DNA of 64,000 nt, from contig NZ_CP149926.1 of assembly GCF_037949285.1 (NCBI RefSeq), positions 1,033,501 through 1,097,500 on the forward strand, in the 5' to 3' direction. How positions within the stretch are numbered: position 1 is the first letter of the stretch; the number at the start of each line of letters is the position of its first letter. The position numbers and the translations under genes are program-made. Positions 54,369 through 62,500 of this stretch are shown piece after piece. This stretch comes from Thioclava sp. GXIMD4216 (GTDB lineage: Bacteria; Pseudomonadota; Alphaproteobacteria; Rhodobacterales; Rhodobacteraceae). Under the pieces are notes generated by a model. It was given only the letters and a program-made list of their open reading frames with translations. It was not told the DNA's origin and did not search any database.

Positions 54369-54764
54369 TCATTTCCCGAAGATCGCCCGAAGTGCTGAGC
54401 GGGATCGGGCGGTGATGCGTGGATCGCTATCCTCTGAGGCCTCACGCAATTCCAGCAGCCAGCGACGCTCGTTCTCGGTGACTGGGCTTCCGTAGATCTC
54501 TTCGATGGCTTGCGCAGAGGTCTTCCCCACAGCTTGCTCCAGCGCGAGCCGGAGGAACCAAGCAGGGTCCGTCTCTAGCGCTTTGGCCAAAGATGGTATT
54601 CGGTCGAGAGGGATCTTCGACTTTCCTGCCTTCAGGATCGAGATCATATTGGCGTTCGTGAAGCCCGCCTCTGCGGCGATTTGGCTCTGGGTCTTACGGT
54701 GTGCTAGATCGTTGATACGCTCTCGAAGAAACCGGGCGGCCGTCGAGGTTTGATAGGGGTGCAA
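54369..54764 (-). CDS. XRE-family helix-turn-helix regulator
   Basis: A 131-residue cytoplasmic DNA-binding protein. The HTH spans about residues 24-66: TQSQIAAEAGFTNANMISILKAGKSKIPLDRI, then ALETDPAWFL. The acidic C-terminal half (about 80-131) may dimerise. It begins with TTG, which is supported by AAGGAGA six bases upstream; no ATG is available at a sensible place. It sits at the edge of the island, divergent from an AT-rich promoter region, and probably regulates island genes or itself. Confidence 0.8.
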   Translation of the reverse strand: MHPYQTSTAARFLRERINDLAHRKTQSQIAAEAGFTNANMISILKAGKSKIPLDRIPSLAKALETDPAWFLRLALEQAVGKTSAQAIEEIYGSPVTENERRWLLELREASEDSDPRITARSRSALRAIFGK

Positions 54765-54997
54765 GTTCCGTCTCCTTTTGTGCTGCTTCGAAGCGCTTAG
54801 TTTATGTATTTAAATATATCAATATCAACGACTTGGTGGCTATTTGGCTATCCAGCTATTTGTCTCTCTAGCTAGCTTCAATACTCATTTTTTAGCTTAT
54901 TTGCGGCCATAGGTCGGGTGGGGAAGTCGCTTCTAATTTTCGACATTATCAACTTGGAAGATCAGAGAGCCGCTCCTACCGTTCTAGCCGATAGTGG

Positions 54998-55360
54998 ATG
55001 GCGGCGAGGAGCATCGTGAGATACTGGTTGGGCGGATTGTTCGTGGTTCTTTATTGCAGCTCTGCGCTGAGGGCTGAGCTGCCTTGGTCGATGCAGCAGC
55101 AGATGAGTGAGGCTCTGGTCGACTGGACTATGGCTGATTACTGCTTTGGGTCTGGTCTATTGTCTGAAGAAGAGTATGAAATCATTTCTCAGCCTGGGCG
55201 GAAACTCGACAGAGAAGTAGTTGCAGCTTTGCAGTCAGAGGACGCCAAAGCGATCCGTCGTGAAGCCGATGAGCTTGCGGTCAGCCTTGTCGCTATAGAC
55301 GGCAACGCAGTGGCATTGCAGCCACTATGCGCTTCTCTTCGCATGAAGCATGACCGTTAG
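54998..55360 (+). CDS. Hypothetical exported protein
   Basis: A 120-residue protein with a plausible signal peptide: basic start (ARSIVR), hydrophobic core to about residue 24, and cleavage near ALRA-EL. The mature part is helical with two Cys (49 and 110) that could form a disulfide, and the motif MADYCFGSGLLSEEEYE. I do not recognise the family. No convincing ribosome site precedes the ATG. Codon usage is less GC-biased than in the core genes to the left, in line with the island. Confidence 0.5.
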   Translation: MAARSIVRYWLGGLFVVLYCSSALRAELPWSMQQQMSEALVDWTMADYCFGSGLLSEEEYEIISQPGRKLDREVVAALQSEDAKAIRREADELAVSLVAIDGNAVALQPLCASLRMKHDR

Positions 55361-55722
55361 CACAGGGAGCTGGGTCGAGGTTGCAGCGCGTTCTATGATG
55401 GCGAAGTCCTAGAAAGAAATAGAGGCGCTGATTGGGGTGCCTCCGTTGGTGAGACCTGAAAATCGCCTCAACCCTCCGGGTGTGATGATGCGCGCCGCTA
55501 GACGCTTAAATCTCCTCCGCGCTGACGGAATCCATATTGCGTCCTGAGCATAGTAAGTGATAGCTTATCAGGGCAGGAGAGGGCAGGCACCCTCGGGTGC
55601 AGCAGACATGAGAGCAAGTCGGATCGGTCTTGAAAGAGTCCCATGCCGAGCGAGCCCAATGTCAAACATACTAGCCATCGAAAAGTCGAAAGCCTCCGGT
55701 TCGTCCGGCCTTTTCCCTCTCG
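55361..55722. other. Intergenic region in island
   Basis: No supported gene is seen in these 362 bases. A short rightward frame through 55557-55817 has no ribosome site or recognisable motif and overlaps the next gene. Sequence is mixed and shows no strong hairpin. Confidence 0.4.
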
Positions 55723-56685
55723 TTGATGGTGCTCCCCATGATGTTATCTTCTGCTTGCCCGACCTCGGTCGGGAACTCACCTATGCGCGCTGGTTCGCTT
55801 GCCCCAAGCTGCACTGAAAACTCCCTAAATCAGCGACGTGGCGAACGTCCGAACTTTGTTTCCAAGCCCTCACGACGGAATGCGCGAAATCGTCAATGTG
55901 CACAGCCTTTTGAGGCCGTGGCACTCAAGGCGGATCAGTGTGCAGATGACCTTCCTTTTAATGGGGTTGTATCGCTCCTAACTCACCCGTCCTTCATCCC
56001 ACCACAGCAGCCGGTCCAGCCTGTCCCGCGAGTGGTCTCGTCGCCCGCCTCGGGTAAGCCAACCAATCGTCAGCCTAGGCTCAAGTCTGTCCGTATCGAT
56101 GAGATTGTGAAGACGAAGACGTGGGAGGGAACTAAGAGTAAGAAGCGGCGGGACCGATTGGGTAAGCGAGAAAAGTTCGCAGCTGCCGTCTGGGCCGCTG
56201 CGAGCGCGAATGGATACTCCTTCAGCCTCAATCTAGGCGCGCGTCGTGAGACAATGCTGTATGGTCATGCACGTCCTCATAGGCAGATGATGAACAATCT
56301 CAGGCGGTGCCTGAATGCACATGGCCTTGGCGATCTTCCGTATGCGGTGGTGTTGGAGGTCTCTGACACAGAGCGGCTGCATCTGCATGGTGTTATAGAC
56401 ACATCGGACTTAGATGCTGCGTCTCGTGCCGCCTTGGGTGACGCCCTGATCTCGGCGGGTTCAGAGGCCGTTGGGGCGATCGGCGGAAAGAGGCAGCTTG
56501 ATCTGCAGGACATTTCTAGTGCTGATGGTTGGGCAGATTACTGTCTCAAGACTGCTTCCAAAACGGCACGCCTGCTCGAAGTAGATAAAGACGATCTGAT
56601 AATGATCAACAATCCGATGAAAAGGGTCGCACGCCGGTTCTTTGAGGGGCTACAGCGCGAGCGCGGCGTAGGTCGGGTTTTCTGA
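55723..56685 (+). CDS. HUH-type replication-initiator-like protein
   Basis: Up to 320 residues; the start is uncertain because the first 100 residues are Pro/Ser/Arg-rich with no homology signal, and the true start may be internal. The C-terminal part carries three features in the order found in rolling-circle Rep proteins: a strand FSLNLGA near residue 165 (motif I-like), His220-Leu-His222 in LHLHGVID (HUH metal site), and Tyr273-X-X-Lys276 in DYCLKTASK (catalytic Tyr motif). There is no helicase domain. It could be a plasmid or phage Rep captured by the island, or a relaxase-like nicking enzyme. Confidence is moderate as homology could not be searched. Confidence 0.55.
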   Translation: MMVLPMMLSSACPTSVGNSPMRAGSLAPSCTENSLNQRRGERPNFVSKPSRRNARNRQCAQPFEAVALKADQCADDLPFNGVVSLLTHPSFIPPQQPVQPVPRVVSSPASGKPTNRQPRLKSVRIDEIVKTKTWEGTKSKKRRDRLGKREKFAAAVWAAASANGYSFSLNLGARRETMLYGHARPHRQMMNNLRRCLNAHGLGDLPYAVVLEVSDTERLHLHGVIDTSDLDAASRAALGDALISAGSEAVGAIGGKRQLDLQDISSADGWADYCLKTASKTARLLEVDKDDLIMINNPMKRVARRFFEGLQRERGVGRVF

Positions 56686-56900
56686 AGGCACAGATTGACG
56701 ATTCACAAGGGAATGGGATTGTGGTATATACATACCATCCGGTGAGAGGGATTGTTTTGGATCGGCGCGTGTTCACAGTGGACTGACGCTGATCCAATGA
56801 CAGTATGAGGGATGGCCTAGCTCTACACATAGCCCATGGTTACTTAGGAAATCCATAGATAGCGGCATGTTTCAACGATCGTGCTCTCCTGCGGGTTGCC

Positions 56901-56960
56901 CCGTGGGATGTCAGATCGAATTGATGGAATGAAGAAGGGGCCTCGCGGCCCCTCGTCTTA
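56901..56960 (-). repeat. 60-bp direct repeat, copy 1, with terminator for the upstream tiny gene
   Basis: These 60 bases recur at 58041-58100 with one mismatch (C56954 versus T58094). Read leftward the repeat starts with the TAA stop of a tiny membrane-protein gene, then GGGGCC-GCGA-GGCCCC with TTCTTCATT, a credible terminator, then about 35 further conserved bases. Confidence 0.85.
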
Positions 56961-57068
56961 TTCTTCGCCCAGCTTTTTCTTGAGCCGCTTCTCTTGATGG
57001 TTCATCCAGAACACACCTATAATGGCGAATGCTCCGGCGGCGCCGAATACGATCCAATCACTTAGCAT
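56958..57068 (-). CDS. 36-residue single-helix membrane protein (cassette copy 1)
   Basis: A 36-codon gene with GGAGGAAGAGA directly before its ATG. The protein has one transmembrane helix (about residues 4-22) beginning DWIVFG, then a basic tail with KRLKKKLGEE. It overlaps the 3' end of the 125-residue gene by eleven bases in another frame. A counterpart of 29 residues with DWIVYG occupies the same place in the second cassette. Function unknown; membrane-active peptide or immunity partner are possibilities. Confidence 0.6.
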   Translation of the reverse strand: MLSDWIVFGAAGAFAIIGVFWMNHQEKRLKKKLGEE

Positions 57069-57435
57069 TCTCTTCCTCCTTCGCTTGTGTCACTTTCTTC
57101 TCCTTCCTCAATCTAGTGAGGTTGTCTTGAGAAATCCAGTGAAAAGCCACCATAAAGGCTAACCCCGTAATAATCTGGAGCCACCCAGGCTTGCCAAAAC
57201 CATCACCCACATATCGCAACACCATAAAGCCAAAACATGCGAGACCCAAGTTATTCACAGTGTTGCTGAAAATCTTTACCTGCTCGTTAAAGGCCGCAAT
57301 TCTGTCCTCGTCCGAGATCGTGTGGATATGAGGCTCTTTGGGCCTTTTGGGCTTCTCTGGCACCGATGGCCCACCGTGCTTTATGACGACCTTTTTCTCG
57401 ATAATCAAAGGCCGTTTCCGTGAATACCTTCCCAC
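57058..57435 (-). CDS. 125-residue two-helix membrane protein (cassette copy 1)
   Basis: The N-terminal 45 residues are basic and Pro-rich (EKPKRPKEPHIH). ISDEDRIAAFNEQVKIFSN precedes a first hydrophobic helix (about 60-79); a second is GWLQIITGLAFMVAFHWI (about 84-102). The tail is charged, RLRKEKKVTQAKEEENAK. The GTG at 57435 lies six bases after AGGAG; a TTG one codon earlier is too close. Small proteins of this layout recur in proteobacterial genomic islands and, as I recall, are sometimes misnamed amino-acid transporters. The next tiny gene overlaps its end. Confidence 0.6.
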   Translation of the reverse strand: MGRYSRKRPLIIEKKVVIKHGGPSVPEKPKRPKEPHIHTISDEDRIAAFNEQVKIFSNTVNNLGLACFGFMVLRYVGDGFGKPGWLQIITGLAFMVAFHWISQDNLTRLRKEKKVTQAKEEENAK

Positions 57436-57641
57436 CAATAACTCCTATTTCTTCGGCTTGCTCATGACAGAACCCATTGTGATCAAAAACTTGTCGAGGG
57501 GCAGGTAGCGTTGAAGGGCGCCACCACGGCTCTCGTAATTCAGCACCGGAGCATTATTGAAATCGCCCAAGGTTGCAAGATAGAGATCGCCTTAGAAGTG
57601 CTGCGTGTAGACTTCGGCTTGCCCATAGGGGGGGCTCAAGG

Positions 57642-57830
57642 GCGCGCTGGGTGGCCTCTGGCAGGCGTTGGGATGGTCTCCGGCCAAGGCAGGTGCGCCC
57701 AGCGCGAACGGGCTTCTATGGGCCGCTATTCCGAGCGTGGAGGGGGTGCTGGGCGGTGCCATCGGTAGAGGCAATCTGATAGAGAGTGCTGGTGGCTGTG
57801 GATGCTTTGGTCGGTTCGCTGCGGCGGTTA
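57642..57830. repeat. Diverged ~190-bp repeat, copy 1
   Basis: Begins GCGCGCTGGGTGGCC and ends GCGGCGGTT. It is recognisably related to 58476-58663 through blocks such as GATAG(G)AGAG(T/C)GCTGGTG and GATGCTTTGGTCGGTTCGC. It lies on the 5' side of the leftward cassette genes, about 207 bases before the 125-residue gene. No gene is supported in 57439-58040; short frames across the repeat are compositional. Confidence 0.75.
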
Positions 57831-58040
57831 GTCGTCGATGTCGAGGTTAGCATCGCGACGGCTCTTCTGAGTGGAAGCCGGGATCCTGCTAAAGGTTACA
57901 CCACTAAGCCCAACGCTTGCTCCGGCCCGTGCGGGCGAAGCTGTGAGGGTTTGCGGAATGACGAGCTTGGTCTTGCTCTTATGTGGCTGCTCAGAAAAGC
58001 TAGAGATGCAGACCGTGCTCACCCAGACAGGAAGCTCGTC

Positions 58041-58100
58041 CCGTGGGATGTCAGATCGAATTGATGGAATGAAGAAGGGGCCTCGCGGCCCCTTGTCTTA
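58041..58100 (-). repeat. 60-bp direct repeat, copy 2, with terminator
   Basis: Same 60 bases as 56901-56960 with one mismatch, 1,140 bases away. It again contains the stop codon of a tiny membrane-protein gene and the GGGGCC-GCGA-GGCCCC terminator in leftward orientation. Confidence 0.85.
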
Positions 58101-58187
58101 GTGTCTCTCGATGTATTTCGCGTATACGATGCCCGCGATGGCGGCAAACACGCCAAACCCATAAACGATCCAGTCAAGGTCAGTCAT
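58098..58187 (-). CDS. 29-residue single-helix membrane protein (cassette copy 2)
   Basis: A 29-codon gene whose ATG overlaps the end of the 90-residue gene by eight bases (ATGACTGA). The peptide has an acidic start, then a helix opening DWIVYG and running to about residue 22, and a short KYIERH tail. The motif, size, overlap with the gene before it and terminator repeat after it all mirror the 36-residue gene at 56958. Confidence 0.55.
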   Translation of the reverse strand: MTDLDWIVYGFGVFAAIAGIVYAKYIERH

Positions 58188-58452
58188 TGGCCTTCTCCTT
58201 CTTCGTGTCGTTAGTCTTCGCCGCTATTCTTAAAGATAGTGCGAATGGCGTTACGGAGCAATAGACGCCACAACCCAGCCAAGCAACGATCAGGGGCAGT
58301 TCTAACCTATCGTAGACCGAACCGTCGATTGTCTGATGATAGCGAGATTGCTGACATCCAAGGGCGTCGCGATTAGCTTTCGGCATTCGTCTTGCCGGAG
58401 ATTTCGTCGGGAGTTCAGGCGGCATCGAAGTTTCAAGCACCTCAATCTTCAC
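58180..58452 (-). CDS. 90-residue membrane protein (cassette copy 2)
   Basis: A basic/Pro-rich N-terminal half (PPELPTKSPARRMPKANR) and one clear hydrophobic segment, ELPLIVAWLGCGVYCSVTPF, at about 52-71, then a Lys/Glu/Asp tail. The start is uncertain: the GTG at 58452 has GAAGG almost touching it, and an ATG nine codons in is possible. It shares layout, not sequence, with the 125-residue protein of copy 1 and occupies the same position before the tiny gene. Confidence 0.45.
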   Translation of the reverse strand: MKIEVLETSMPPELPTKSPARRMPKANRDALGCQQSRYHQTIDGSVYDRLELPLIVAWLGCGVYCSVTPFALSLRIAAKTNDTKKEKAND

Positions 58453-58475
58453 GCCTTCGATCTGTGTGCCTCAGA

Positions 58476-58663
58476 GCGCGCTGGGTGGCCCTTGGAAGGG
58501 GCTGACGGGGTGCCCCGCCAGGGGCAGCGCGCCGAGCGCAGATAGGCCTCTGTGGGCCGTTCCTTGGGGGTATGGAAAGGGGCGCTGGGCTGCTTTACGC
58601 ATAGAGGCGATATGATAGGAGAGCGCTGGTGACCGTGGGTGCTTTGATCGGTTCGCGGCGGTT
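58476..58663. repeat. Diverged ~190-bp repeat, copy 2
   Basis: Starts with the same fifteen bases GCGCGCTGGGTGGCC and ends GCGGCGGTT like copy 1 at 57642, with substitutions and small indels between. It begins 24 bases upstream of the 90-residue gene's GTG, a different distance from that in copy 1. Confidence 0.75.
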
Positions 58664-58744
58664 CTCTTGGACGTATCTGTGGTGGAGTGCTTCGGGGCCG
58701 GTGGTCTAGTTTTTCGGTGGTTCGGAGTGGTCTAGTTCACTGAA

Positions 58745-58870
58745 AAACTTAACATTTTGACGTTGACCGGCCCGAAAATGGAAAGATTGCGTCAGAGAAT
58801 GTTAACTTTCCGGGCAAATATGTCGCGATTTCCGCTCGTAAAGTTAACATTAGTGGGCGAAAGTTACCAT
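58745..58870. repeat. Array of AAAGTTAACATT-like motifs
   Basis: Four related sites: AAACTTAACATT (58745), AATGTTAACTTT in inverted sense (58798), AAAGTTAACATT (58840) and AAAGTTACCAT (58860). Centre distances are about 53, 42 and 20 bases. The array suits an operator cluster or replication iterons. A rightward frame at 58757-59038 runs through it but has no ribosome site or recognisable product and is not called. Confidence 0.5.
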
Positions 58871-59554
58871 CAGGGCGGATCAGCTGGCGTCGAAGAGCCC
58901 TTGTTTTTATGGCGTTCTGGTGAGAATGTTTACGCTAAGTTGACAAAAGTCGCCACGAAATCGCGTTTTCTGAAAACAGCGGAGCCTTCCGGAAACGAAA
59001 TCAGCCTCGCACGAAACGAAATGGCGACCAGATGCTAGGCGTAGGCATCCGTGCATTTATGGTCCTGATAGAGTGATTTCGGTGCTGAAAGGGCGCATTT
59101 CGTTTGTAGGGTCGCTTGCTGCTCGGCCTAATATGCGCTGGGCGGCAGTTTTCCTAGAGCTGTTCTAGGCAATCGAAATGCTGATGGATGGTGGCCTCAG
59201 ACGCTTTGCGTCATTGATAGCCTTATGATGGTTGCAGAAGCGCAATCGTAAGGGCGGAAGCTATCTGGCGCGCGGTCGCTCTGTTCGCAGGCGGGTTCCA
59301 CTCCGCTCCCTCCACCTCGCGCGGGCCGTAAAGTGCTGACGGTGGAGCGCAGCTCTCGGGGCGCACCGGGCAAGGCCAAGCGCGGAACCTGATATTGGAT
59401 GGCACCGCCAGCGGTTGCAGCCTAGCCCAGAGGCCATGCTGTGGCAATCACCTCAGGCGCTCACGAAACGTCTTACCGCCTTGTTATCGTTGTCACCGTG
59501 CTGAATGTCCGATACCTCTATGCGTGACCATGATTTCGATAAGAGTCCCTTCTG
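58871..59554. other. Long non-coding stretch upstream of the restriction enzyme
   Basis: About 680 bases with no supported gene or strong hairpin. It must contain the promoter of the Type ISP gene; a partial AAGTTGACAAAAGT near 58934 may be a further relative of the upstream motif array. Short frames here on either strand look compositional. Confidence 0.4.
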
Positions 59555-62500
59555 ATGTCTCCTCTTGATACCCTGCTGAACAGCTATCGCGAAGCCGCCG
59601 TAACCGAGCGAGAGAAGGGCACATATTTCGAACGCCTTGCCTGCGCATACCTGACTGCAGATCCAGTTCAGGCCGAGGAATATGAAGCCGTCTGGACTTG
59701 GGCAGACTGGGCCAAAGAGCGGGGCGAGAGCGGAAAGGACGTCGGTATTGACCTTGTGGCGAAGCTTCGGAATGAAGATGGCTACGCTGCGATCCAGTGC
59801 AAGTTCTACAGTGCGAGACACCGCATCCAGAAGGGTGATATCGACAGCTTCATCTCGGCCTCCGGTAAGGCCCCGTTCGTGCGTCGTGTCATCATGGATA
59901 CGACCGAGGTGGACTGGGGCAGCAATGCTGAGGCGATGATCTCCGGGCAGTCCATTCCTGTTGTGCGGATCTCGCTGACCCATTTGCGTGAAAGCCAGAT
60001 CGACTGGACCGCATTCGGGATCAAGGGAGAAGCTGTCCTCTCCGAGAAGAAGAAGCTTCGGGCGCACCAAGTCGAGGCTTTGGAGGCTGTCCGTTCGGGG
60101 CTATCGGAGGCTGATCGTGGCAAGCTGATCATGGCCTGCGGCACGGGTAAGACCTTCACGTCCCTCAAGATCGCAGAAGACCTCGTGGGCAAAGGCGGAC
60201 GCGTTTTGTTCATGGTGCCGTCGCTTGCATTGATGTCCCAGACCGTGCGGGAATGGACCAATGATACGGAGACGTTGCTCCGGTCGTTCGCTGTCTGCTC
60301 TGATGGTCAGGTCGGGAAGCGTCGTGTGTCAAATGACGATACCGCCGAAATCGAGGCGCATGATCTCGCCTTTCCTGCAACGACCAACCCCGTGCGTTTG
60401 GTCGAGAAGGCAGGCGAGACCGATCCCGACCGGATGACGGTGGTCTTCTCGACCTATCAATCTATCGGTGTCCTGAGCGAAGCACAGAAGGTTGGGTTGC
60501 CTCCCTTCGACCTGATCATCTGTGACGAAGCCCACCGCACGACGGGCGCAACACTTGCTGGTGACGAAGAGTCCAACTTTGTGCGCATCCACGATGATGC
60601 TCATGTCGCGGGCCGTAAGCGCCTTTACATGACGGCGACCCCGCGCATCTTCGGGGATGCGGTCAAGACACGCGCCGATGAAGAGGCGGCTGTCCTGTCC
60701 TCTATGGATGACGAAAGCCTCTACGGTAAGACCCTTCTGCATAAGGGCTTCGGCTGGGCCGTCCAGAATGGTCTGCTGACCGACTACAAGGTGATCGTCC
60801 TTGCAATGGACGAGGGTCTGGTCAGCGCGAACGTCCAGAAGCGTCTGGCGGATGAAAACACCGAGCTGGACCTCGATGACGCGACGAAGATTATCGGCTG
60901 CTATAAGGCGCTGACCAAGCAGGATCTCCAGCAGGATATCACCTTCGATCCGCAGCCCATGAAACGGGCGCTGGCCTTCTGCAAAAGTATCGCGGCCTCC
61001 AAGCTGATCCGGGACGAGTTTGCCAATGTGGTGGCCGAATATACCGGCGATGACGCACTCATCGATGACGAAGCCCCTTCGGACCCGAACCGCCTCGATA
61101 TCGAGATCGAGCATGTGGACGGCACGTTCAACGCCAAATCCCGTAACCAGCTCCTCGATTGGCTGAAGGCCGAGGCCGATGGCAATACCGCCCGCATCCT
61201 CACCAATGCCCGCTGCCTCTCTGAGGGCGTGGACGTGCCCGCTCTGGACGCGATCATGTTCCTGCACCCCCGCAAGTCCCTGATCGACGTGGTGCAGTCT
61301 GTGGGGCGCGTTATGCGCCGTGCAGAGGGCAAGCGGATGGGCTATGTGATCCTCCCTGTGGGCGTGCCTGCGGGTGTGGAGCCCGAGGTGGCGCTGAAGG
61401 ATAACGAGCGCTACCGCGTCGTCTGGCAGATCCTCAACGCGCTCAGGGCGCATGACGAGCGCTTTGACGGCACCATCAACCAAGCATCCCTCGGTCAGGA
61501 CGTATCCGACCGTATCCAGATCGTCGGTGTCACCAGAGAATCTGAGGAGCTGAAATCGATCACCCATGAGGTGACCGATCTGCCCACCCGCAAAGCCAAG
61601 GCCGAGGCAGGGCTGGGGCGCGGTGGCAATGAGGGCGATGCCGTCAAACCCGGACCGGCCCCCATCCAAGGCGAACTGTTCATCGACGAGTTCTCCCGCG
61701 CCATCATGGCCAAGATCGTCAAGAAATGCGGCACCCGTGACTATTGGGAGGATTGGGCCACCAATATCGCCGAGATCGCCCAGCGCCATATCTCGCGCAT
61801 CACCGGCATCCTTGCCGAGCCGGACACGCCAGCACGCCAAGCCTTCGACAGCTTCCTTGCCGAGCTACGCGATGACTTGAACGACTCGATCAGCGAACAG
61901 GATGCAATCGAGATGCTGGCCCAGCACCTCATCACGCGCCCCGTCTTCAAGGCGCTCTTCGAAGGTCATGCCTTCACCGACCAGAACCCTGTCTCCCGCG
62001 CCATGCAGCAGGTGCTGAACATTCTGGACGAGAACCGGCTCGATAAGGAATCGAAAGACCTCGACAAGTTCTACGAGAGCGTCCGCAACCGTGCGCATGG
62101 CATCACCGATCCTCAGGCCAAGCAGCGCCTGATCGTTGAGCTATATGACAAGTTCTTCCGCAACGCCTTCCCGCGCACCACCGAGAAGCTGGGCATCGTC
62201 TATACGCCGGTCGAGATCGTCGATTTCATCCTGCATTCGGTCAACGAGATGCTGCAGGAGCATTTCGGCCAGACGCTCGGCTCGCGTGGCGTCCATATCA
62301 TGGACCCGTTCACCGGCACGGGCACCTTCATCACTCGCCTGCTGCAATCGGGGCTGATCGCGCCTGAGGAGCTGGAACACAAGTTCCGGCACGAGATCCA
62401 TGCCAACGAGATCGTCCTGCTGGCCTATTACATCGCCGCGATCAATATCGAGGCCGTCTATCAGGGGCTGGCGCAAAGCGACGACTATGTGCCCTTCGAG

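Noticed and set aside
55557..55817. An 86-codon rightward frame
   Set aside because: Overlaps the Rep-like gene in another frame, lacks a ribosome site and resembles no protein I know.
57958..58101. A possible 47-residue rightward lipoprotein (hydrophobic start ending LCGC)
   Set aside because: The n-region has no positive charge, the tail is simply the 60-bp repeat translated, the counterpart in copy 1 lacks such a frame, and it opposes the better supported leftward genes.
56901..58663. The repeats as a CRISPR array or integron attC sites
   Set aside because: Only two copies, unequal spacing, genes between them, and no attC core inverted repeats or cas or integrase genes nearby.
58757..59038. 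A 93-codon rightward frame across the motif array
   Set aside because: No ribosome site, no recognisable motif, and the sequence is dominated by repeated GTTAAC-like sites.
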